NCBI GenBank assembly: GCA_947648875.1
Contig: CANSPM010000030.1
Coordinates: forward strand, 1 to 47,622
Reading direction: 5' to 3'
DNA length: 47,622 nt
From: an uncultured Lachnospiraceae bacterium
Lineage (GTDB): Bacteria > Bacillota > Clostridia > Lachnospirales > Lachnospiraceae
Part shown: positions 1-10,010 of the stretch, one piece after another
Layout: every line of letters starts with the position of its first letter
Numbering within the stretch: the first letter of the stretch is position 1
The notes under the pieces: model-generated
Seen by the model: the letters and a program-made list of their open reading frames with translations, nothing else
The model's database searches: none
What the model was told of the DNA's origin: nothing
Made by a program: the position numbers and the translations under genes

Positions 1-1016
1 GCATCCCCAAAGCTAAAGAAACGATACCGCTCCCGTATGGCTTCCCCATAAGCCGCCAGCACCTGCTCCCGGCCCGCCAGCGCGCTGACCAGCATCACCA
101 GCGTGGATTCCGGCAAATGGAAATTGGTAATCAGGCCGTCCAACACTTTAAAGCGATAGCCCGGATAGATAAAAATTTCCGTGTCCCCACAGCCCGGCCG
201 CACCAAGCCATTCTCGTCTGCGGCGCTCTCCAGCGTCCGGCAGCTGGTGGTGCCCACACAAATGACCCGACCTCCTGCGGCCCTGACCTCATTGATCCGC
301 TCCGCCGCCCGGGGCGTGACCTGATAATATTCCGAGTGCATATGATGCTCCAGTACATTATCCTCTTTCACCGGGCGGAAAGTGCCCAGTCCCACATGCA
401 GAGTCACATAGACAATATGCACGCCCATCTCCTCGATCTGCCCCAGCAGCTCCCTGGTAAAATGCAACCCCGCAGTGGGAGCCGCCGCCGATCCCTCGTA
501 TCTGGCGTAAACGGTCTGATAACGGTTTTTGTCCTGTAACCTGTGGGTAATATAGGGAGGCAGGGGCATCTCCCCCAGCGCATCAAGCACCTCTTCCCAG
601 ATCCCTTCATAGGTAAACCGAATGAAACGGTTGCCCTCCTCCACGGTCTCCAGCACCCGGGCCCGCAGCCGCCCGTCCCCAAATACCAGTTCCGTTCCGG
701 GCCTGCACTTTTTTCCGGGTTTTACGAGAGTCTCCCACACATCCTTCTCCCGGCGCTTCAAAAGCAGCACCTCCACATGGGCTCCCGTTCCCTCGCGCTC
801 CCCCAGCAGCCGGGCCGGAATCACCCGGGTATCGTTCAGCACCAGGCAGTCCCCGGGCCGCAGGTACCGGGTGATATTGCGAAAAACCTCATGCCGGGTT
901 TGTCCCGTATTTTTATCCAGCAGCAAAAGCCGGGAGGCGGAGCGGTCCTCCAGGGGATCCTGAGCAATAAGTTCCTGCGGCAGTTCAAAATAGAAATCTG
1001 ATTTCCTGAGTTCCAT
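1..1016 (-). CDS. queA: S-adenosylmethionine:tRNA ribosyltransferase-isomerase, C-terminus cut by window edge
   Basis: QueA transfers and isomerises the ribosyl part of SAM onto preQ1-modified tRNA to give epoxyqueuosine, in the cytoplasm. About 338 codons are visible, starting [19 protein letters not shown]. Family blocks include [18 protein letters not shown] near residue 50, [12 protein letters not shown] near 190, [10 protein letters not shown] near 220 and [15 protein letters not shown] near 300. The last visible residues, [10 protein letters not shown], are the usual QueA C-terminus, so only a few codons are missing. The ATG at 1016 follows a GGAG sequence about 7 bases upstream. The neighbour upstream is the M18 peptidase at 1116; a G+C-rich hairpin without a T-run lies at about 1078-1097 between them. 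Confidence 0.95.
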   Translation of the reverse strand, partial: MELRKSDFYFELPQELIAQDPLEDRSASRLLLLDKNTGQTRHEVFRNITRYLRPGDCLVLNDTRVIPARLLGEREGTGAHVEVLLLKRREKDVWETLVKPGKKCRPGTELVFGDGRLRARVLETVEEGNRFIRFTYEGIWEEVLDALGEMPLPPYITHRLQDKNRYQTVYARYEGSAAAPTAGLHFTRELLGQIEEMGVHIVYVTLHVGLGTFRPVKEDNVLEHHMHSEYYQVTPRAAERINEVRAAGGRVICVGTTSCRTLESAADENGLVRPGCGDTEIFIYPGYRFKVLDGLITNFHLPESTLVMLVSALAGREQVLAAYGEAIRERYRFFSFGD

Positions 1017-1115
1017 AGTATTCTCCACATCCGTAACTGCCCCGAGTTGGTCAAATGACTGTCCTGTCATCCGAGCGCAGGGCGGCTGCCCGCCTCCGTA
1101 CCTCGAGGATTTCCG

Positions 1116-2543
1116 TCACATACGCACATTTTCCGCAAATGCCTTATATCCCCTGTATGCTTCATAAATATCCGCCTTGCTGGTGGCCTCCCAGGGGGCA
1201 TGCATATTCAGCACCGGCACGCCGCTGTCGATGACATTCATGCCGTAGAGCGCCAGAATATAGGCGATGGTACCGCCTCCGCCCACATCCACCTTGCCCA
1301 GTTCCGCAGTCTGCCACTGTATACCGCTCTCGTCCATAATCCTGCGCAGATGAGCCACATACTCGGCGTTGGCGTCGTTGGAGCCGGATTTCCCTCTGGA
1401 ACCGGTAAATTTGTTGAACACCATACCAGCGCCCAGGAAAGCCGCGTTCTGTAGTTCAAAACAGCTTCTGTAGCCGGGGTCAAAGGCCGCGCTCACATCG
1501 GAAGACAGCATGGCGCTGCGGGCCAGACAACGGCGCACGTTCAATTCGCTGTACTCTCCCATAAGATTCATCAGTTCCGCCACCGCATTCTCAAAAAAGC
1601 GGGACCTCATACCCGTGGCTCCCACAGAGCCGATCTCCTCTTTATCCACCAGAATGCAACATACGGTTCTCCCATGTCCCTTTAAGTCCAGCATGGCTTT
1701 CAGGGAAGTAAACGCGCAGACCCTGTCATCCTGCCCATAAGCCAGAATCATACTGCGGTCAAAACCGGCTTCCCGGGCTTTGCCCGCAGGCACTATCTCC
1801 AGCTCTGCGGAGATCAGGTCCGCTTCCTCGATATCATAGGTCTCTTTCAGAATATTCAGCACTCCGGATTTGACAAGATTCTTCGCCTTTTTCTTGCCCT
1901 CATCCGTCTCCTTTTCCTCCTCGCCCAAAATCAAAGGTTTTGTTCCGGCAATTATATCCAGAGCCTCCCCTTCGATGACCTTGGCCGCCGTCTTCTCCAG
2001 CTGCTGCCCGGCCAGATGAATCAACAGGTCGGATACGAAAAACACGGGATCCTCCTCATTTTCTCCGATATTGAGTAAAACGGTGGTGCCGTCCTTCTTA
2101 ACCACCACGCCGTGAATCGCCAGAGGCAGCGTCACCCACTGGTACTTCTTCACTCCGCCATAGTAGTGCGTATCCATATAGGCAAAGGTGTGGTCGATAT
2201 CCTCAAACAGCGGGTTCTGCTTTACATCCAGCCTGGGACTGTCGATATGGGCACCCAGAATATTCATCCCCTCTGTCAGAGGCGTTTTGCCGATGCGGAA
2301 CATGGCGATGGACTTGTTCATCCAAACACTGTACACCTTGTCTCCCTTTTTCAGCGTTTCCCCCGATTTGATCATCGTCTCCAGTTCCCGGTATCCCTCT
2401 TTTTCGATCATATTGACAATCGTGTCAATGCATTCCCGCTCGGTTTTGCCCTGATCCAGAAACTCTCTGTACTCCGCGCTCAGTTTCTCCAGCTTTCCCA
2501 GCTGCTTCTCGTCATAATTCTCCCATGCGCACTTTTTTTGCAT
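1116..2543 (-). CDS. M18 family zinc aminopeptidase (aspartyl aminopeptidase-like)
   Basis: A cytoplasmic metallo-aminopeptidase of family M18, which removes N-terminal residues, in characterised members often acidic ones. It is about 475 aa, the usual length. Metal-ligand and catalytic blocks are visible in order: AHIDSPRLDVKQNPL (His), YGQDDRVCAF (bridging Asp), LVDKEEIGSVGATG (Glu pair), SSDVSAAFDPGY and the C-terminal VPVLNMHAPWEATSKADIYE (His). I chose the ATG at 2543, because AAGGAAG lies 7-8 bases upstream of it. A longer reading starting at 2561 would put that ribosome binding site inside the gene. The gene lies downstream of pheT on the same strand across a 233-base spacer in which I see no gene. 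Confidence 0.93.
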   Translation of the reverse strand: MQKKCAWENYDEKQLGKLEKLSAEYREFLDQGKTERECIDTIVNMIEKEGYRELETMIKSGETLKKGDKVYSVWMNKSIAMFRIGKTPLTEGMNILGAHIDSPRLDVKQNPLFEDIDHTFAYMDTHYYGGVKKYQWVTLPLAIHGVVVKKDGTTVLLNIGENEEDPVFFVSDLLIHLAGQQLEKTAAKVIEGEALDIIAGTKPLILGEEEKETDEGKKKAKNLVKSGVLNILKETYDIEEADLISAELEIVPAGKAREAGFDRSMILAYGQDDRVCAFTSLKAMLDLKGHGRTVCCILVDKEEIGSVGATGMRSRFFENAVAELMNLMGEYSELNVRRCLARSAMLSSDVSAAFDPGYRSCFELQNAAFLGAGMVFNKFTGSRGKSGSNDANAEYVAHLRRIMDESGIQWQTAELGKVDVGGGGTIAYILALYGMNVIDSGVPVLNMHAPWEATSKADIYEAYRGYKAFAENVRM

Positions 2544-2776
2544 ACTTCTCTTCCTTTCCATTAAGTGATATGAATGATCCTACGCGCTGCCTCCATTCTA
2601 TCCGGCAGACTTCCCGGACCGAGGTTCCATCGGCTTGCCGGCAGAAACGCTTCCCCGCAGTGTGGTGCGCCAACGGCACATGTACGGCGCGGAGCGTATA
2701 CCAACACAGTCCGGTGGGAACGCGGGCGGGGAATTGGTCTGCATATAGGCGCTCCATAAACCCGTATACTGACACA

Positions 2777-5197
2777 CTAGCTTCGCAGTTCGATATCCAG
2801 TCGGTTCTTCAAATTTTTAAGAATCTTCTTCACAAAGCGATCCACTGAATCCGGCTCGAAAGCCTCTTCCCCGGGGGTAAACTCCACCGTGAAGGCCATG
2901 CTCTTTTTGCCCGCCGCAATCTGTCCGCCCTCATATACGTCAAACAGACGAACCGATTTGATATGGCCGCAGGAGCTGCGAATCACTTCCTCCACCTGAC
3001 CGCAGGTGGTCTCTCTGTCCATTACCAGCGCCAAATCCCGGCTCTCCTCGGGGAATCTGGGCAGTGGAGTGAAACTGGCCTGCCGACCATAGGCATCTGC
3101 CAGACCGCGCAGATCAAGTTGCAGCACATAAGCATCCATGCGCAGGTCAAGCCTCTCCGCTACCTCATAGGCCACCTTGCCCATAACCCCCACTTTTTCC
3201 CCCTCGAAATAAATGCCCGCCGCCTGATAGGGATGCAGGAACGGCTCTGTCACAGGCGCGTAATCAAACTTGACAAACAGCGTGTCGGCCACTTTCTCCG
3301 CCATCCCCTTCAGGGTAAAGAAACTCTCTTTCTCCCCGAACACCCCTACGCACAGCGTCTCCCGCTCGTCGGGATAGTCATTTAAGGGCAGGGAGTTGGG
3401 AATAAACACTTTGGCGCTCTCGAACAGTCTGCCCTCCAGAATGCCCCTTTTCTGGTTCCGGGAGATGGCGTTTAACATGGAAGGCACCAAAGTGGTCCGC
3501 ATCAGAGACAATTCCTCATTGATGGGATTCAGTATGCGGATTGCCTGGCGCTGGGGCGCGTCCTGCGGCAGGCGCAGCAAATCCAGATCCGAGGGGGAGA
3601 AAAAGCTATAGTGGATACACTCATAGGCCCCCACACTGCACAGCGCCCTTTTGATTTTCAGTTCCTTCCGCATATTCTGAGGCACGCCACCCATGGTCAC
3701 CTGGGCCTGGGGAATGAAAGCGGATGTCACATGGTCATAGCCGTACATACGGATCACCTCCTCGGCCACATCCGGGTAATCCTCCATATCCTCCCGATAG
3801 GCGGGCACCTGCAGGGTCAGTTCGTCACCCTCCAGAGCCGGGGCAAAATCCAGATTTTTCATAATCCGCAAAATCTCCCGGGTGGGCACCTCGATACCCA
3901 GCACATCCCACACCTTCCTTACACTGACTTTCATTTCCCTGGGAGCAATGCCGTTGCCCGTATTCACATCCACATGGGTGGAGGATATTTTACCGCAACC
4001 CAGTTGTTCAACCAGATGCAGCGCCCGCTCCATGGCATGTACGGTAGAGTACTCATCCACCCCCTTCTCATATCTGGCGCTGGCGTCTGTGCGCTTTCCC
4101 AGTCCCCGGGAGGTCCTGCGGATATTGTCTCTTGCAAACTTCGCTGACTCAAACAGAACTTCTGCGGTGCTCTCCCGGATTTCGGAATTGAGACCGCCCA
4201 TAACCCCGGCCAGAGCCACCGGCTTCACGCCGTCGCAGATCACCAGATTGCCGGGATTCAGGGTATACTCCTGTCCGTCCAGCGTGGTGATCATTTCCTC
4301 CTGTCCCGCCCGGCGCACACGGATGGCATTTCCCTCCAGATAATCGCAGTCAAAGGCATGCATGGGCTGTCCCATCTCCAGCAACACATAATTGGTGATA
4401 TCCACAATATTGGAGATGGCGTCCTGCCCCATCAGCGCCAGCCTGTGCTTCATCCACTGGGGCGACTCACCGATTTTCACATCATATACATAGTGGCCGA
4501 TATACCGGGGACACAGGTCGGGAGCGTCCACCGTCACCGTGAATCCCTCCTTCTTTACCTCTGTCTCGGTATAATCCAGCGCCGGCATGTGAAAAGGCTG
4601 ATCCAGCACCGCCGCCACCTCTCTGGCGACGCCTATGATACTCTGGCAGTCCGGCCTGTTGGCTGTAATGGAAATATCAAAAATCCAATCGTCCAGACCG
4701 AGAATCGGTTTTACATCCACACCGGGCTCTACGTCCGGGGGAAGCACCAGCAGACCGTTGTAGCCCCCACCGGGAAAAAGATTCTCACTCACCCCCAGCT
4801 CCACGCCGGAGCACAGCATACCCTCGGACTCATAGCCCCGCAGCTTTCCTTTCTTTATGGTCATGACCCCCTCCACGGTCTTGTGATCCTTGGCGGTCAT
4901 ATACACCGTTGCCCCTGCCAGCGCCAGAGGATATTTTCCTCCCGCCTGCACATTGTCCGCCCCACAGCACACCTGAAAGGTGCCATGGCTGCCGGCATTC
5001 ACCCGGCATACATGCAAATGGGTGTCGGGAATGGGCTCGCAGGTCTCCACCAGACCCACCACCACATTGCTTATGGCCTCTCCCACCTCATGCAGCTCCT
5101 CCACCTCAAAACCGCAGGAAAAAAGTTTCTCTTCCAGCTCCTGAGGCGTCACGTCAATCTCCACATAATCCTGCAACCAACTCAACGGTACTAACAT
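2777..5197 (-). CDS. pheT: Phenylalanine-tRNA ligase beta subunit
   Basis: Beta chain of the alpha2-beta2 phenylalanyl-tRNA synthetase, which charges tRNA-Phe; the beta chain binds tRNA and edits mischarged tyrosine. It is 806 aa, full length. The N-terminus MLVPLSWLQDYVEIDVTPQE leads into an OB-fold tRNA-binding domain (about 40-150, including GMLCSGVELG). B3/B4 editing (RPDCQSIIGVAREVA, then VDITNYVLLEMGQPMHAFD), B5 and the core (DASARYEKGVD) follow. The C-terminal anticodon-binding FDX-ACB domain contains PRFPEESRDLALVMD. AGGAGG lies 6 bases before the ATG. It follows pheS, but the spacer carries a 115-bp tandem repeat. Expression is probably governed by the T-box in front of pheS. Confidence 0.97.
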   Translation of the reverse strand: MLVPLSWLQDYVEIDVTPQELEEKLFSCGFEVEELHEVGEAISNVVVGLVETCEPIPDTHLHVCRVNAGSHGTFQVCCGADNVQAGGKYPLALAGATVYMTAKDHKTVEGVMTIKKGKLRGYESEGMLCSGVELGVSENLFPGGGYNGLLVLPPDVEPGVDVKPILGLDDWIFDISITANRPDCQSIIGVAREVAAVLDQPFHMPALDYTETEVKKEGFTVTVDAPDLCPRYIGHYVYDVKIGESPQWMKHRLALMGQDAISNIVDITNYVLLEMGQPMHAFDCDYLEGNAIRVRRAGQEEMITTLDGQEYTLNPGNLVICDGVKPVALAGVMGGLNSEIRESTAEVLFESAKFARDNIRRTSRGLGKRTDASARYEKGVDEYSTVHAMERALHLVEQLGCGKISSTHVDVNTGNGIAPREMKVSVRKVWDVLGIEVPTREILRIMKNLDFAPALEGDELTLQVPAYREDMEDYPDVAEEVIRMYGYDHVTSAFIPQAQVTMGGVPQNMRKELKIKRALCSVGAYECIHYSFFSPSDLDLLRLPQDAPQRQAIRILNPINEELSLMRTTLVPSMLNAISRNQKRGILEGRLFESAKVFIPNSLPLNDYPDERETLCVGVFGEKESFFTLKGMAEKVADTLFVKFDYAPVTEPFLHPYQAAGIYFEGEKVGVMGKVAYEVAERLDLRMDAYVLQLDLRGLADAYGRQASFTPLPRFPEESRDLALVMDRETTCGQVEEVIRSSCGHIKSVRLFDVYEGGQIAAGKKSMAFTVEFTPGEEAFEPDSVDRFVKKILKNLKNRLDIELRS

Positions 5198-5217
5198 ATT
5201 CTTCCTCCTAATTAAAT

Positions 5218-5464
5218 CGCTGCGCGAGGGCTCTAAAGGGTAATCTCCCTTTGCCGCATACCCTGAGAGTCAAATTTCACTCGATAGGGCCCTCATGAAA
5301 TTTGCTCTCCTGCGCCTTCGGGACTTTACCGGCGCTGCGCGAGGGCTCTAAAGGGTAATCTCCCTTTGCCGCATACCCTGAGAGTCAAATTTCACTCGAT
5401 AGGGCCCTCATGAAATTTGCTCTCCTGCGCCTTCGGGACTTTACCGGCGCTGCGCGATGGCTCT
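5218..5464. repeat. Two tandem 115-bp direct repeats plus a partial third, in the pheS-pheT spacer
   Basis: Copies begin with CGCTGCGCGAGGGCTCTAAA at 5218 and 5333 and a third, truncated copy begins at 5448. The two full copies look identical base for base. The unit is not a multiple of three and has no ORF with a ribosome binding site. On the pheT-sense strand each copy ends in a small AGGG...CCCT inverted repeat, then GAGCCCTCGCGCAGCG, immediately before the pheT ribosome binding site. Shorter relatives occur at 31665, 32927, 32986 and 29105, so this is a tandem expansion of a dispersed spacer element. Confidence 0.95.
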
Positions 5465-5473
5465 GCATCCATT

Positions 5474-6508
5474 CTAATTGTCGTCAATCTGCCGCAACAC
5501 CCGCAGATCGGACTCAAACAGCAGTTTCACATTGCCTATGCCGTATTTCAGCATGGCCGTGCGGTCCAGACCGATACCGAAAGCCAGGCCGCTGTACTGC
5601 TCCGAATCGATTCCGCAGTTTTCCAGCACCTTTTTGTTTACGATGCCCGCGCCCAGAAGCTCGATCCAACCCGTGCCTTTACACAGTTTACAGCCCTTGC
5701 CGCCGCAGGAAAAACAGCTCACGTCCACCTCCACGGATGGCTCCGTAAACGGGAAGTAGGAGGGGCGCAGCCGGGTGGTGGTTTCCTCTCCGAATATCTT
5801 TTTTACAAAAAGCTCCAGCATTCCTTTCAGATCGCATAGAGTGATCTTCTTATCCACCACCAAGCCCTCCATCTGGTGAAACATGGGGGAATGCGTCGCG
5901 TCGTCATCCGAGCGGAACACCTTGCCCGGAGCGGCTACGATCTTGATGGGAGGTTTTTTCTTCTCCATTGTGTGAATCTGCGCCGCGCTGGTCTGCGTGG
6001 CCAGCAAAAGTTCAGGGGACAGGTAAAAGGTATCCTGCATGTCCCTGGCCGGATGATCCTTGGGGATATTCAGCGCCTCAAAATTGTAGTAGTCTTTTTC
6101 GATCTCCCGGGTCTGTGCCACTTCAAAACCCATGCCCACAAAAATATCCATGAGCTGATTGCGGATCTGTGTGACGGGATGCAGATTGCCCGTTTGCACG
6201 TTCCGGGCGGGCATGGTCACGTCAATGTGCTCGGACTCGTAGCGCCTTTGCAGCTCCCTCTCCTTCATCTTCTCATCCAGTTCCAGGAATCGCTGCTGTG
6301 CCCACTCCTTCAATTCATTGACACTCTTGCCGAAGCCGGCCCGTTCCTCGGGCGCGATACTCTTCATTTCCTTCATCAGCTGGCCGATTTTGCCGGTCTT
6401 GGAATCCAGAAACTGTTTGCGCAGCTCAAATGCCTCCGCTCTGGAGCTCGCGCGCTCTTTCATTCCGTCCAGGATCTCCTGCCTGATGTTCGCTAACCTG
6501 TCGCTCAT
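5474..6508 (-). CDS. pheS: Phenylalanine-tRNA ligase alpha subunit
   Basis: Catalytic alpha chain of phenylalanyl-tRNA synthetase, partner of PheT. It is about 344 aa when started at [16 protein letters not shown]. The N-terminal coiled coil (about 1-95) is followed by the class II catalytic core, with [20 protein letters not shown] (motif 2 region), [14 protein letters not shown] and the motif 3 stretch [15 protein letters not shown] four-cysteine insert, [17 protein letters not shown], sits before motif 3, as in many bacterial PheS. AGGAGG lies 8 bases before the ATG at 6508 but only 2 bases before the ATG at 6514, so the former is preferred. The open frame upstream to 6712 is T-box leader, not protein. 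Confidence 0.96.
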   Translation of the reverse strand: MSDRLANIRQEILDGMKERASSRAEAFELRKQFLDSKTGKIGQLMKEMKSIAPEERAGFGKSVNELKEWAQQRFLELDEKMKERELQRRYESEHIDVTMPARNVQTGNLHPVTQIRNQLMDIFVGMGFEVAQTREIEKDYYNFEALNIPKDHPARDMQDTFYLSPELLLATQTSAAQIHTMEKKKPPIKIVAAPGKVFRSDDDATHSPMFHQMEGLVVDKKITLCDLKGMLELFVKKIFGEETTTRLRPSYFPFTEPSVEVDVSCFSCGGKGCKLCKGTGWIELLGAGIVNKKVLENCGIDSEQYSGLAFGIGLDRTAMLKYGIGNVKLLFESDLRVLRQIDDN

Positions 6509-6650
6509 TTCCATGTCCTCCTGATTGAAAAATTTCTCCTGTTTCCCGCCGTGGCATTCCGAAAATCGCGTTCGAATGCCAGAGCGTCCACGCGCAGACC
6601 GGCGCATTGTCCGGGAAGTCCCTGGAATATACGTTTCTACGGCCTGCGCA

Positions 6651-6960
6651 TATAAAAAATCCCATGCACAGTTTCCTGCGCATGGGACGAAATCTGCTAT
6701 CCGCGGTACCACCCATTTTCCCCATCCTGAAACGGACGGGACTCCTCAATACGTCTAACGCACGCCTACGGCCAAAGCTACCGCCTGCCACACTGCGGCA
6801 GGATTCACCCCGGCGGCTCCGGTGGGAAATTCATGCAATCATCTGAACGCAGGAAAGCTTACAGCCGGTGGCTCTCCCTCTCTGTGCGGAAATGACGCCC
6901 TACTATGCACCCTCATCGCCTTTCTATCTGTCACTGTGCCTATTGTAGAGGCTTCTCTCC
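6651..6960 (-). promoter_or_regulatory. T-box leader upstream of pheS (probable Phe specifier)
   Basis: Read on the minus strand, the leader has the conserved T-box core TGGGTGGTACCGCGG (6715-6701), which binds the acceptor end of uncharged tRNA. It is followed by a terminator overlapping the antiterminator. Upstream are the parts of Stem I: an AGTA bulge at about 6904-6901, an AGAGAG/GG-rich distal arm, a 3' strand reading GAATTTCCCACC with a TTC triplet at 6828-6826, and a Stem III hairpin CTGCCGCAGTGTGGCAG. The TTC triplet is the natural Phe specifier; its assignment is by position and inference. Uncharged tRNA-Phe would allow readthrough into pheS-pheT. Confidence 0.9.
6654..6686 (-). terminator. 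T-box intrinsic terminator of the pheS leader
   Basis: On the minus strand CCCATGCGCAG, loop GAAA, CTGTGCATGGG form an 11-bp stem with one G-U pair, followed by ATTTTTTATA. It lies just after the T-box core and about 145 bases before the pheS start, as expected for a conditional terminator. Confidence 0.9.
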
Positions 6961-7031
6961 AAAATGTCAAGCCCCTTTTTGCATCCATTTTGTTCCGCCT
7001 CCGCCGCCGTGTCCGGTGGAGCGTTTCCCCT

Positions 7032-7889
7032 TTACTCCTCCAGACTCTCCAGCTGCCTTCCCACGCGCGCCAGCAGCACCTTGTTCACCGGGTTAAAAAA
7101 ACAGTTCAGGTAGGCCCCCACCAGAATGATATACATACAGAAATACATCCAAATCATGGCGATGATAATCAGGGACAGACTTCCGTAAATACTGAAAGAA
7201 TTGCTGTAATTCAGATACACGGAAAATCCCCAGGAAAAAATACTCCACACCACCGCAGTAAAGCTGGCTCCCGGAATCTGTTCCCTAAAACGCAGTTTCT
7301 TGCTGGGCACATAGGCGTACACAGCCGCAAACAGCAGGGTCAGCACCACCCAGGAAAAGAAAAAACGCAGATTCACAATCAGGGAGAAAAGCAGTTCCAG
7401 CTGGGGGATTCTCGCAAGCACCACATCCACAAGTTTGCTGCCCAGCACCATAATCACCAGAGAAATCACCGTGGCAATCAGCATCACCACCGTATAAAAC
7501 GCGGCGATAAAGCGCACCACAAAGTAGTTTCGCCTCTCCTGCACATCATTGATGGCGTTTAGTCCCCCCATCAGGGCCATCAGGCCTTTCGCCGCAGTCC
7601 AGATCATGACCAGAGCCGCCAGAGGCAGGATGGTGGACGCTCTCTGGTACACATCCCGGATCAGCTGCGTCACCATGGAATCCAGCTGGTCCGGCGTCAC
7701 CTCCGTGATCGCTCTGGTCAGATTCTCCTCCGTCAGCGGCGTGTAGGGAATCATGGTACAGATCACCATCAGCATGGGCACCAGGGACAGAAAGATAAAG
7801 AACGCCGTGCTGGCCGCGTAGGCGCTGATATTTTTCTCACTCATCTTCTTGTTGAAATGTATGCCTATCTTAATCAGCTTCCGCGTCAT
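7032..7889 (-). CDS. YihY/virulence factor BrkB family membrane protein
   Basis: An integral membrane protein of about 285 aa of the YihY (formerly RNase BN/BrkB) family; its molecular role is not settled. Family blocks are visible: the N-terminal SAYAASTAFFIFLSLVPMLM, AALVMIWTAAKGLMALMGGL in the middle, and the C-terminal YGSLSLIIIAMIWMYFCMYI, with about six hydrophobic segments overall. Two ATGs (7892, 7889) follow AAGGAG; the second has the better 7-base spacing. The start lies inside the 3' end of the SpoIID-domain gene (overlap about 20 bases), so the two are probably translationally coupled. The gene ends just before the T-box leader of pheS. Confidence 0.92.
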   Translation of the reverse strand: MTRKLIKIGIHFNKKMSEKNISAYAASTAFFIFLSLVPMLMVICTMIPYTPLTEENLTRAITEVTPDQLDSMVTQLIRDVYQRASTILPLAALVMIWTAAKGLMALMGGLNAINDVQERRNYFVVRFIAAFYTVVMLIATVISLVIMVLGSKLVDVVLARIPQLELLFSLIVNLRFFFSWVVLTLLFAAVYAYVPSKKLRFREQIPGASFTAVVWSIFSWGFSVYLNYSNSFSIYGSLSLIIIAMIWMYFCMYIILVGAYLNCFFNPVNKVLLARVGRQLESLEE

Positions 7890-9897
7890 CATAGATCTCC
7901 TTCACAATGCATCCCGCGTAGAAAAACCGCAGAATATCCCCGGCGCCATATCCTTCCGCCGCCATGGAGCGGGCTCCGTTCTGACTCATGCCCACACCGT
8001 GTCCGAAACCGCCGCCGGTCAGATTATATCCTACCACAGTCTCCCCCTCCCTGGCAATCTCAATCGTAAAAAACGCGCTGGGCAGCAGGGTGTTCATGGC
8101 CACCCTGCTGCCGTCCTGGCGCTGCACTTTGGTTTCGCCGTCGCACAGCACACATCTGATATTATACTCGGAAATCACTTTATATGTATCCCGGTCCGTC
8201 TCTATCAGCAGTTCATCCGCCACCCCCCCGGCTCCCCGGGTAAGAATGGATAGACCCCGTATCTCCTGAAAAGTCCCGATGGAACTGCTCACATAGTCCT
8301 CCCCGTCCCGGGTCAGCACCAGCGCGTTATTGGCTTCATAGCGGCTTTGCAGCTGCCCCAAAATCCTGTCGGGGTCCAGCTCTTTCACCGTATAAGTCCA
8401 GCGGTACCATTCCTCCCCGGCTTCGAAGTCCCCCGGATCGGTACTGCGGATGGCCGCAGCAAAGACCTCCTCCCGGGTCAGATCCGCCGCCCCCGCCACG
8501 CCTGCGGCGGTTTCCACCTCTCCCGACAGCACCCGGCCGATCTCCTCCCGGCAGAGGTGTCTGGGTTCTATATAAGCATAACTGTCCCCGCCGTTGTTCT
8601 TCCACACTTTGGCGTCGCTCCCATAGCCCCAGGAGGTGGAGTAATAGTAAGTCTGTGCCGGAGTCACCCCGTCCTCCCGCATCAGCATCTGCCCGTAAGT
8701 GGCCTTCACAGCCGCAGTGGCGGCCTCCTGCTCCAGAATATTATTGTAAACCTGATAGGAAGAACTGTCGTCCACATGCGCCCCCAGTTCTTCATACCCG
8801 GCCCGCTGCATATGAGTGTACGCGTAGGTGCGGGCACAGATGGCCTGGGCCATCAATGCCTCCGGTGGGTAGGAGGCCGGCATCTCGCTGGGCACCACAC
8901 TGTAAAGATATTCCTCCAGCGACAATTCATTGACCAGTATAAGCCCCTCCTCCGTCCACAACATTTCCAGACTGCCCCGATAAGCCGGTATTCCCTGGCT
9001 GCGATGGATACTCTGCACAATGATCTTCCCTGTCCTGGCCGCAGGCGTCACCAACAGCCTGACATCCTGCCCGGAAGCCGCCTCTGCGCCCTCCTCCACC
9101 TGCGTGTCATCCAAAAAACCTGCACTGCCGCTCCAACCGGTGTTTGAGAAAGGAATCTCCAGACTCTCCCCCGCACCGTAAGAGGTAACCGTGTCCAAAT
9201 CTCCGCCCGCAGACAACAGCCGCACGGTAAAATCCGTATCACAGGTCAGTGCCACTCGCTGATGATATATCCCCTGATAATCGCTGTTTCTAAGCAACAC
9301 CCGGATGTTCTCCATGGCCTCCTCACGGGCCAGCAGTATGGCGCAGATTTGCCCCTCCTCCAGACAGAAATCCGCGAAATCATAGCCAATCCGCAGATCC
9401 CGGTAGGTGACGGGCATCAGTTCCCGGTACAACCGATATCCCCGCGCATCCTCGGCAAACTCCAGTCTGCCATAGCCCTCCAGCCAAATGCCGTCCTGAT
9501 CCGCCGCCATCACCCTGCCGCTCACTTTCCGGGCTTTAATGCTGACGCCTGTGACTACACTGTCCGTAAGCTCCAGATCCGCCACCTGTTCCCGCAGGCT
9601 CAAAAGCCAGACATCCGTGCCCCAGCCCGCATCTTCCGTCTCACCGCCTGTCGAAGCCGCCACACGCAACAGCCGCTCTTCCCCCTCTATGTAGCACAAA
9701 AGTCCGTCTCTGCCAGCCTCCATGATCCAGACATTACGAAACTGCTCCACCACCGGGATTGGTTTCTCTTCCTCCTCCCTTTCAGAGGGCTGTGGTTCCT
9801 CTTCTTCCCCATCGTTCTTTGCGTGCAAAAGCCCTGCAAGCACCAGCAGAAGCAGTAAAAAGATCCCCAGCAGGCAAATAAATGCCTTAAACTGCAT
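7870..9897 (-). CDS. SpoIID/LytB domain protein, membrane-anchored
   Basis: The C-terminal half (about residue 300 on) is a SpoIID/LytB domain. It contains ELSLEEYLYSVVPSEMPASY, EALMAQAICARTYAYTHMQ, a YYYSTSWGYGSDAKVW segment and GGGFGHGVGMSQNGARSMAA. SpoIID members are lytic transglycosylases that cut glycan strands, classically during engulfment. The N-terminus is a single transmembrane helix (ICLLGIFLLLLLVLAGLL) followed by an acidic E/P-rich linker and about 250 residues of unrecognised extracytoplasmic sequence. At about 675 aa it is much longer than B. subtilis SpoIID. I prefer the ATG at 9897, which has GGAGG 6 bases upstream and puts the helix at the N-terminus; a TTG at 9945 is possible. 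It may not be the true spoIID orthologue. Confidence 0.88.
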   Translation of the reverse strand: MQFKAFICLLGIFLLLLLVLAGLLHAKNDGEEEEPQPSEREEEEKPIPVVEQFRNVWIMEAGRDGLLCYIEGEERLLRVAASTGGETEDAGWGTDVWLLSLREQVADLELTDSVVTGVSIKARKVSGRVMAADQDGIWLEGYGRLEFAEDARGYRLYRELMPVTYRDLRIGYDFADFCLEEGQICAILLAREEAMENIRVLLRNSDYQGIYHQRVALTCDTDFTVRLLSAGGDLDTVTSYGAGESLEIPFSNTGWSGSAGFLDDTQVEEGAEAASGQDVRLLVTPAARTGKIIVQSIHRSQGIPAYRGSLEMLWTEEGLILVNELSLEEYLYSVVPSEMPASYPPEALMAQAICARTYAYTHMQRAGYEELGAHVDDSSSYQVYNNILEQEAATAAVKATYGQMLMREDGVTPAQTYYYSTSWGYGSDAKVWKNNGGDSYAYIEPRHLCREEIGRVLSGEVETAAGVAGAADLTREEVFAAAIRSTDPGDFEAGEEWYRWTYTVKELDPDRILGQLQSRYEANNALVLTRDGEDYVSSSIGTFQEIRGLSILTRGAGGVADELLIETDRDTYKVISEYNIRCVLCDGETKVQRQDGSRVAMNTLLPSAFFTIEIAREGETVVGYNLTGGGFGHGVGMSQNGARSMAAEGYGAGDILRFFYAGCIVKEIYDDAEAD

Positions 9898-9987
9898 CTG
9901 TTCCCTCCGGTCCATACCCTTCCAGAAATCCAGTAAGCCCTTCAATCCCCTTCTTCCCCCATACTACAAATGATTTGAACATACATA

Positions 9988-10010
9988 AAGAGCAGTCCTA
10001 AGGACTGCCC
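9988..10010 (-). terminator. Terminator of the candidate 6S RNA
   Basis: Minus strand AGGGCAGTCC, loop TTA, GGACTGCTCT forms a 10-bp stem with one G-U pair, followed by a short T-rich stretch. It lies about 90 bases upstream of the SpoIID-domain gene and would separate the two transcripts. Confidence 0.8.

Noticed and set aside
2512..2775. An 87-codon minus-strand frame between pheT and the M18 peptidase
   Set aside because: It has no ribosome binding site, overlaps the peptidase start and has no recognisable pattern; treated as spacer.
4358..5194. A 278-codon plus-strand reading frame
   Set aside because: Shadow of pheT; it is His- and Gln-rich without motifs.
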